NCBI GenBank assembly: GCA_023630585.1 | Contig: CM042554.1 | Span: 669,422 to 733,421, forward strand | Source: Cranoglanis bouderius | Lineage: Eukaryota; Chordata; Actinopteri; Siluriformes; Cranoglanididae | Length of the DNA: 64,000 nt | Direction: 5' to 3' | Part shown: one piece after another, positions 58,863-64,000 of the stretch | How positions within the stretch are numbered: the first letter of the stretch is position 1 | Layout of the letters: the number at the start of each line of letters is the position of its first letter | Made by a program: the position numbers and the translations under genes | The notes under the pieces: model-generated | The model's input: the letters and a program-made list of their open reading frames with translations, nothing else | Databases searched by the model: none | What the model was told of the DNA's origin: nothing

Positions 58863-59959
58863 TCAATATTTACAAGCTTTTTGTTTGGCCTTTGCCACCT
58901 CTATCTTAACCTCACGCTGCATCTCCCTATATTCCTGTCTACTTTCCTCTGTCCTCTCACTGTCCCACTTCTTCCTAGCTAACCTCTTCTTCTGGATACT
59001 CTCCTGAACTTCCTCATTCCACCACCAAGTCTCCTTGTCTTCTTTAATCCTTCCAGATGACACACCTAGCACCTTCCTACTTGTCTCCCTGATCACTTTA
59101 CTTTGGCTGTAGTAGACCAGTCATCTGGAAGCACCTCCTGACCACCTAAAGCCTGTTTCAACTCCTCCCTGAAAACCGCACAGCACTCTTCCTTTTCCAA
59201 CTTCCACCACTTTGTCTTCTGCTCTGCCTTTGCTTTCTTCATCTTTCTCACCACCAGAGTCATCTTACACACCACCATCCTATGCTGTCTAGCTACACTC
59301 TCTCCTACCACTACTTTGCAATCGCTAATCTCCATCAGATTACAGTGTCTACATAAGATATAGTCCACCTGTGTGCTCCTGCCACCACTCTTATGTCACC
59401 CTGTGTTCCTGCCTCTTCTGAAAGTACGTGTTCACCACAGCCATCTCCATACTGTTAGCAAAGTCTACCAACCTCTGTCCTTCTGGGTTCCTTACCTGAA
59501 GACCAAACCTGCCCATCACTTCCTCATCCCCACTATTCCCTTCACCAACGTGTCCATTAAATTCTGCCCCTGTCACCACTCTCTCACCTCTGGGAACTCT
59601 CTGCATCACTTCCTCAAGCTCGCCCAGAATCTGTCTTTCTCCTCTTGCTCACAACCTACTTGTGGAGAGTAAGCACTAACAACATTCAACATCACACCTT
59701 CAATTTCCAGCTTCAGACTCATCAACCTATTTGACACTCTCTTTACCTCCAGAACATTCTTCACAAACTCCTCCTTCAGGATCACTCCTACTCCATTTCT
59801 CTTCCTGTCCACACCATGATAAAACAGTTTAAACCCTGCTCCAATGCTTCTAGCCTTGCTCCTTTCCACCTTGTCTCCTGGACACACAGAATGCTCGACT
59901 TTCCTCCTCTGCATCATATCTACCAGCTCTCTGCCTTTACCTGTCATCGCACTCAACAT
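58863..59959 (-). pseudogene. RTE LINE endonuclease and linker region
   Basis: Minus-strand frames in order. 59959-59606 has CPGDKVERSKARSIG, GVGVILKEEF and the SAYSPQVGCEQEEKDRFW block. 59609-59391 has VVTGAEFNGHVGEGNSG, where the expected catalytic GDFN reads GAEFN (Asp lost), plus RNPEGQRLVDFA and NTYFQKR. 59368-59093 has MDYILCR and SVARQHRMVVC (the usual SDH position reads ARQH). 59096-58863 has ETWWWNEEVQ. Frames are split by a stop or frame change at about 59605, 59380 and 59095. The missing acidic and His residues suggest an inactive nuclease; changes private to this arm cannot be judged because the left arm lacks this part. Confidence 0.83.
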
Positions 59960-60294
59960 TCAAAGTTCCTACTTTCAGTCCTAAACTCCCATGCTTCCTC
60001 TTCTCTCTCTGCCTACGGACACGCCTCTTCCTCCTCTAACACACCTTCCTCCTCTCCTTCTTCGACCAACAGTAGCCCACTTCCACCAGTGCCCTGTAGG
60101 TCAACGGCACTGATGGCGGTCGCCGTTAACCCGGCCCCGACCGATCCGGTATGGAAGTCATGTTAGTGATTCGTGATATTGAATTTGACAAAAGTTTTAC
60201 ATCGGATGCTCCTTCCTGACACAACCCTCTCTATTTATCCGGGCTTGGGACCGCACAAAAAGTACATTGGCTTGTGAACTCCTGTGGCTAGATT

Positions 60295-60309
60295 AATTGA
60301 CTGTAGTAT
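60295..60309 (-). repeat. RTE LINE target-site duplication (5' side)
   Basis: aattgactgtagtat, identical to 57349-57363. A third copy of the same word occurs at about 60361-60375, without a LINE, as part of the adjacent palindrome. Confidence 0.8.
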
Positions 60310-60422
60310 AGTTTATAATGATAATATTGATATTTTCTTAGTTATTATTATGTATAAAACAATTGACTGTAGTATAGTTTTCTAAATAATAATAACTAAG
60401 AAATATCCATGTTATCATTAAA
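60310..60422. repeat. Imperfect palindrome containing a further attgactgtagtatag copy
   Basis: Arms aatgataatattgatatttt/cttagttattatta (60318-60351) and taataataactaagaaat/atccatgttatcatt (about 60386-60419) are inverted copies around a loop holding the LINE target word. It was probably the pre-existing fold-back target into which the LINE inserted. Confidence 0.6.
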
Positions 60423-60535
60423 TTATAGCTATTGCTATTACTGTTATATAAGCATCAAAAATATTTGTCATGAATCATAGTAAATTCTTAAAACTTTATT
60501 ATGGCTCAGCATTTTTTTTTTTTTTTTAAATCATA

Positions 60536-60895
60536 CAGTGCATCCGAAAGTATTCACAGCGCTTCACTTTTTCCACATTTTGTTATGTTGCAGCTTTATT
60601 CCAAAATGGATTAAATTCATTATTTTCCTCAATATTCTACAAACAATACCCCATAATGAAACGAAGTTTGTTTGAAATCGTTGAAAATTTATTAAAAATA
60701 AAAACTGAAAAATCACGTGCATACGTACTCACAGCCTTTGCTCAATACTTTGTTGAAGCACCTTTGGCACTAATTACAGCCTCAAGTCTTTTTGAGTATG
60801 ATGCTATAAGCTTGGCACACCTATTTTTGGGCAGTTTCTCCCATTCTTCTTTGCAGGACCTCTCAAGCTCCATCAGGTTGATGGGGAGCATCGGT
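60536..60895 (-). mobile_element. Tc1-D third copy, truncated
   Basis: It starts cagtgcatccgaaagtattc after TA and continues through the terminal repeat and the start of the transposase C-terminal coding region (minus) to gatggggagcatcggtg, where similarity to 26873-27200 stops. No second terminal repeat is present downstream. It lies outside the mirrored part of the window. Confidence 0.85.
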
Positions 60896-60949
60896 GCACA
60901 ACCCCAAAAAGGGAGGGTTACTAATTGCAGTCCTTTCTGTCACTCCTCA

Positions 60950-62110
60950 TGTTTGAAGTCAGCCCTTCCACCTATTATGGCGACAATGGCTTCCCTACCC
61001 CAAGCCCTCCAGACCTCTCGGCAGTGCCCCTGAGTACCATGACCCGGGAGGGGTCTTCAGCAAGGATCGGGCCCTCTCACTGCCACCTCATTGCCATCAA
61101 CCTTCTCTCTGGGGCCACACTGTTATCCGCCAGCTGTATAACCCATCCCGTGCTGAGAGAGGGGCTATGGAAAATATATTAATGACTCCCTTGCCACTGG
61201 CATCATCTGAGAGGCTCAGAGAGGGGGATGAATGGGAGACTGTGTTTAACACTTGAATACCACTTTGAATACTTTGCCATGCCATTCAGCCTCACCAATG
61301 CTCCAGCAGTCTTCCAAGCCCTTGTCAATGACATACTCCAGGACTTCCTGTACCACTTTGTCTTTGTGTACCTGGACAACATCCCTCTTTTCTCCCAAAC
61401 GCCCACCAAGCACACTCACCAGAGCTGTTCACCTCTGCCCCTTTGTGTATCCAACCTGATCCTTTCACGACAGTTCATCATGGAGAATGCCTCCAATTTA
61501 TGCGTGGGTGCGGTGCTCTCCCAGTGTTCAGTTCCGACCAGAAACTTCACCTGTGTGCCTTATTTTCTCATCAACTCTCCTCGCGGAACGCAACTATGAT
61601 GTGGGGAATCGTGGAGTTGCTAGCTGAAGTTCGCCTTGGAAGAGTGGAGGCACTGGCCTGAGGGGGCTGAGCAGCCCTTTGTCATCTGGACCAACCACAA
61701 AAATCTGGCCTACATCCAGAAGTGGCACTTATGGACGCTGACTCCTGGGTCTTTGTCGATGCCTGTACTTTGTGCGCCTGAAGTAAGGCCTCTCACCACC
61801 TCATCACGCCTGTTCCCAGAAACCCTGGTCACACATCGCCTTGGACTTGGTCACTGGTCTATCCCCTCACAAGGTAACACCATCATCCTTACCATACTAG
61901 ACCGCTTCTCTAAAGCTGTACATTTTGTGGCCCTTCCCACCGCCTCGAGAAACTGCTGACCTACTGGCCAGCCATGTCTTCTGGCTGCACCGTATTCCCA
62001 GGACATTTTCTCTGACTGTGGACCTCAGTTTATTTCCCAGGTATGCAATTCATTTTGTAATGCTCGACCTCAAGCCCGCCACTCTCAGCCTCGCCATCCA
62101 ACCTCGACTA
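60950..62110 (+). pseudogene. Ty3/gypsy LTR-retrotransposon pol fragment, decayed
   Basis: In plus-strand order, 61040-61200 has the pre-RT linker (AINLLSGATLL-like). An internal deletion then removes the RT fingers and the first catalytic Asp region, joining directly to [10 protein letters not shown]. 61253-61400 has [18 protein letters not shown] and VFVYLDN, with the YLDD box changed to YLDN. RNase H remnants follow ([25 protein letters not shown] near 61680-61715), then integrase remnants ([15 protein letters not shown] near 61890-61945). Every domain is frameshifted. No LTRs, gag or protease were found. It is non-functional, and the Ty3/gypsy assignment is by domain order and motifs. Confidence 0.82.
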
Positions 62111-62119
62111 CACAATTAA

Positions 62120-63385
62120 TCACACAACTCCTGTGTCTGTGTTCTGCTTCTGGGGCCCCCTTTCCTGTGTTCATAACAGTCAGTGTGTTGATCACTATGC
62201 ACAAAATGGCTAAATATTTTACAGTTAATCTTGGAAACCTGAAGAACATGTGGCTTTGACATGCCATCTAGTGAATATCACTTTTAAATCTTAATGATGT
62301 ACATAATAGGCAGGTGAGCATGTGAACAATGCTGATCGAGTATCCACTGCTTCTGCTTGCGCACGCCAAATGATGCGCCAAGTATAACCCAGGGTCCTCT
62401 GCTTCATGTTGGGCTGTATCAAACCATCCTAGCGTGGATTATTTTCTTAACCCTAACAAATAGGTAGTATACTGGTACTACAATAATATCGTGATACTAA
62501 AGCCTTAAAACACTGCCAATGCCACTGTATTTTTTAAACGGTAGTATCATCAATACAGTAGTACCATAAGTAATGTATTTGTGGCAGTTAATACGATTTT
62601 TGCTAAAACATCATATCCCATTGCTTTTGCAGAATATACAAAGGTTAGTGACACTTAATTTAACCTAAATTCTTTACCTTAATCTTTAAATATTTCCTGT
62701 TTGCTAGTAAGTGAGCTAACGTTACGCTATCCACTATGTATAAATCCTAAAATTGTAGATTTGAATTATGAATTAACATAATATTGTGTTTATGGTATCG
62801 TGACAACCCTAATAACAAAACTTTCCCACTAGAATGGTAGGTGAGTGCAAGAAAATTTTGTATGTTACTGACATAAAATCTTCAAATGTTACAGTAGTCC
62901 TGTATTATAAATTTGGATTTGTTTTATTAATTAGTAGTTTCTAAATGCACATATGACTGTATGAACCAAATTTTTATATAGGCCATTTTTTTAAACAATA
63001 CATTTTTTGTAATCATTTCCTTTGTACTATTTTTAAGTTTTTAGTCTGCTAGCACCATTGTTACCAATTAAACAATACAGCACTGATTTCAAGCCCTGAT
63101 TTGTTAAATTTTTAATGGACAAATTATAATTTTTTTAAAAAAGGCAAAATGAATATCTACTCCCTGTCTTGCTAACTGAAACACTCAAGTCATTTTGCTT
63201 GCCGTGGTGCGGGTGAGACAAATTATTTTCAGTCTGTGGAACTGACTCCAAAGCTTTGAGGTTGACACTTGACTCTTGTTTTCAATGCCTGGAATCAGTG
63301 AATTGACTCTTTTGGGATTGACATTGATGCGCACAGAAAGCAGGATTTGATGACTTGACACACAAGATACTTATACCAATCAGTC
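62120..63385. other. Non-genic AT-rich interval
   Basis: No open frame or repeat with definable ends. It shows short AT-rich runs and a few vague palindromic words only. Confidence 0.5.
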
Positions 63386-63393
63386 TACCGATA

Positions 63394-64000
63394 TACCGAT
63401 CAGCCAGACCTTAAATCCACTGACATGTATAGTGAATAACATTGGTTATCTCATTACAGTGGCATCTGTCAAGGGGTGGGTATATTGAATGAACAGTCAG
63501 TTTTTGAAGTTGATGTGTTGGAAGCAGGAAAATGGGCAAGCGATGCATCTGAGCGACTTTGACAAGGGCCAAATTGTGATGGCTAAACTACTGGGTCAAA
63601 GCATCTCCAAAATGGCAGGGCTTGTGGGGTGTCCCCGGTATGCAGTGGTTAGTACCTACCAAAAGTGGTCCAAGGAAGGACAACTGGTAACTGGCAATAG
63701 GGTCATGGGTTGCCATGGTCAGGGTCAAGGTCAAGGCTGACTGATGCATGTGGGGAGCGAAGGCTAGCCTGTCTGATCTGATCCCACAGAAGACCTACTG
63801 TAGCACAAATTGCTGAAAAGGTTAATGCTGACTATGATAGAAAGGTGTCAGAACACACCATAGCCACAGACTGGTCAGACCCCTGTCCACCAATGAATGC
63901 ACCTACAATGAGCATGGAGGCCCCATGTCACAACTTACAGGACTTAAAGGATCTGGTGCTAATGTCCTGGTGCCAGATACCACAGCCCACCTTCAGAGGT
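63394..64000 (+). mobile_element. Tc1/mariner type F, deletion derivative, cut by window end
   Basis: It starts at the ccgatcagcca-type terminus and continues through the noncoding leader (aataacattggttatctc) into a transposase N-terminus. Beyond the N-terminal third, sequence jumps to a segment I recognise as the C-terminal end (ttacaggacttaaaggatct), so the catalytic core is deleted. The second terminus lies beyond the window. Confidence 0.75.
63530..63999 (+). pseudogene. Type-F transposase, N- and C-terminal remnants
   Basis: The reading frame from 63489 shows [20 protein letters not shown] and [20 protein letters not shown], the helix-turn-helix DNA-binding part. A stop at 63738 follows a gggtcaaggtcaagg duplication. 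In another frame, ERRLACL and SHRRPTVAQIAEKVN continue to KVSEHTI. The DDE core is missing and the sequence resumes with the C-terminal LKDLVLMSWCQIPQ region. Confidence 0.75.

Larger units (their letters stand above)
31274..58908 (-). repeat. Right arm of giant inverted duplication
   Basis: Reverse-complement partner of 1-27642. It starts at the base after the N run, inside Tc1-D, and its homology continues past the window's left edge, because the RTE LINE is carried on to 60294. Every transposon insertion of the left arm is present at the same relative site, so the duplication (or allelic split) is younger than all of them. Confidence 0.95.
57364..60294 (-). mobile_element. RTE-type LINE, near full length, with 15-bp TSD
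   Basis: A 2.9-kb non-LTR retrotransposon on the minus strand with target duplication aattgactgtagtat on both sides. The 5' part (60294-60110) is non-coding. Endonuclease and RT follow, and the 3' end is the cagccgaaagtaaaagaaga terminus. The lack of 5' truncation and the perfect TSD suggest a complete or nearly complete insertion. Its 3' 1.5 kb is the mirror of 1-1548. Confidence 0.88.

Noticed and set aside
1..64000. tRNA, rRNA or other structured RNA genes
   Set aside because: I saw no A/B-box tRNA cloverleaf, rRNA or U-RNA sequence; the palindromes found are transposon or LINE related.

Overview
The window is vertebrate, very probably teleost fish DNA. It has no operons. Intron-interrupted and repeat-derived open frames are spread thinly through AT-rich DNA with long microsatellites. 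The repeats are those typical of ray-finned fish: several Tc1/mariner families, an RTE-type LINE with an FADD motif, an I/Nimb-type LINE with a GAA tail, a hAT element, an LTR solo and Ty3/gypsy debris. The only conventional protein-coding gene I recognise is a myadml2-like (MARVEL-domain) gene, and it occurs twice. The abundance of Tc1 is compatible with a catfish, but I cannot name the species.

The dominant structure is a giant inverted duplication. Positions 1 to about 27642 reappear, reverse-complemented and in the same order, from 58908 back to 31274. All nested insertions are shared: RTE LINE, Tc1-A, Tc1-B, a PIN-like gene family member, I/Nimb LINE, Tc1-C, a tandem repeat block, hAT with nested solo LTR, myadml2 and Tc1-D. 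The right arm begins exactly at a run of 100 N (31174-31273), in the middle of Tc1-D, and runs on beyond the part of the locus where the window starts. The 3.5 kb between arm and gap (27643-31173) is the rest of Tc1-D, a short Tc1 derivative and a LINE tail. The arms differ by scattered substitutions and many 1-3 base insertions or deletions. A 100-N join at the symmetry point suggests two homologous contigs (haplotypes, or a false duplication) scaffolded head to head. A true palindrome is the alternative.

Layout, left arm: 1-1548 RTE LINE 3' part (+); 1564-4521 non-genic; 4524-6131 Tc1-A; 6533-7894 Tc1-B; 8381-10492 PIN-like family pseudogene with an intron; 11185-11252 candidate first exon (-); 11341-13225 I/Nimb LINE (-) whose RT region is replaced by a 123-bp hairpin; 14202-15772 Tc1-C; 15775-17034 tandem non-coding repeat with a TAA microsatellite; 18848-21058 hAT element with 8-bp TSD, a BED-finger exon and a nested 611-bp solo LTR; 24436-25351 myadml2 (-); 26873-28444 Tc1-D. 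The right arm repeats this in reverse from 32064 to 60294, where the RTE LINE is complete enough to show its endonuclease and a 15-bp TSD. The tail, 60310-64000, has a hairpin repeat, a truncated Tc1-D, a decayed Ty3/gypsy fragment and the start of a sixth Tc1 type with a deleted catalytic core.

All mobile elements look inactive. Lesions present in both arms (for example the broken first catalytic Asp in Tc1-A and the shared frameshift in the RTE RT) are real old mutations. Indels private to one arm, including those that break myadml2 at different places in the two copies, look more like residual sequencing error or allelic difference. I see no prokaryotic or viral system, CRISPR array or tRNA/rRNA gene. 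The least explained coding entity is the PIN-like, Cys-rich family at 8381-10492 and its mirror copy.
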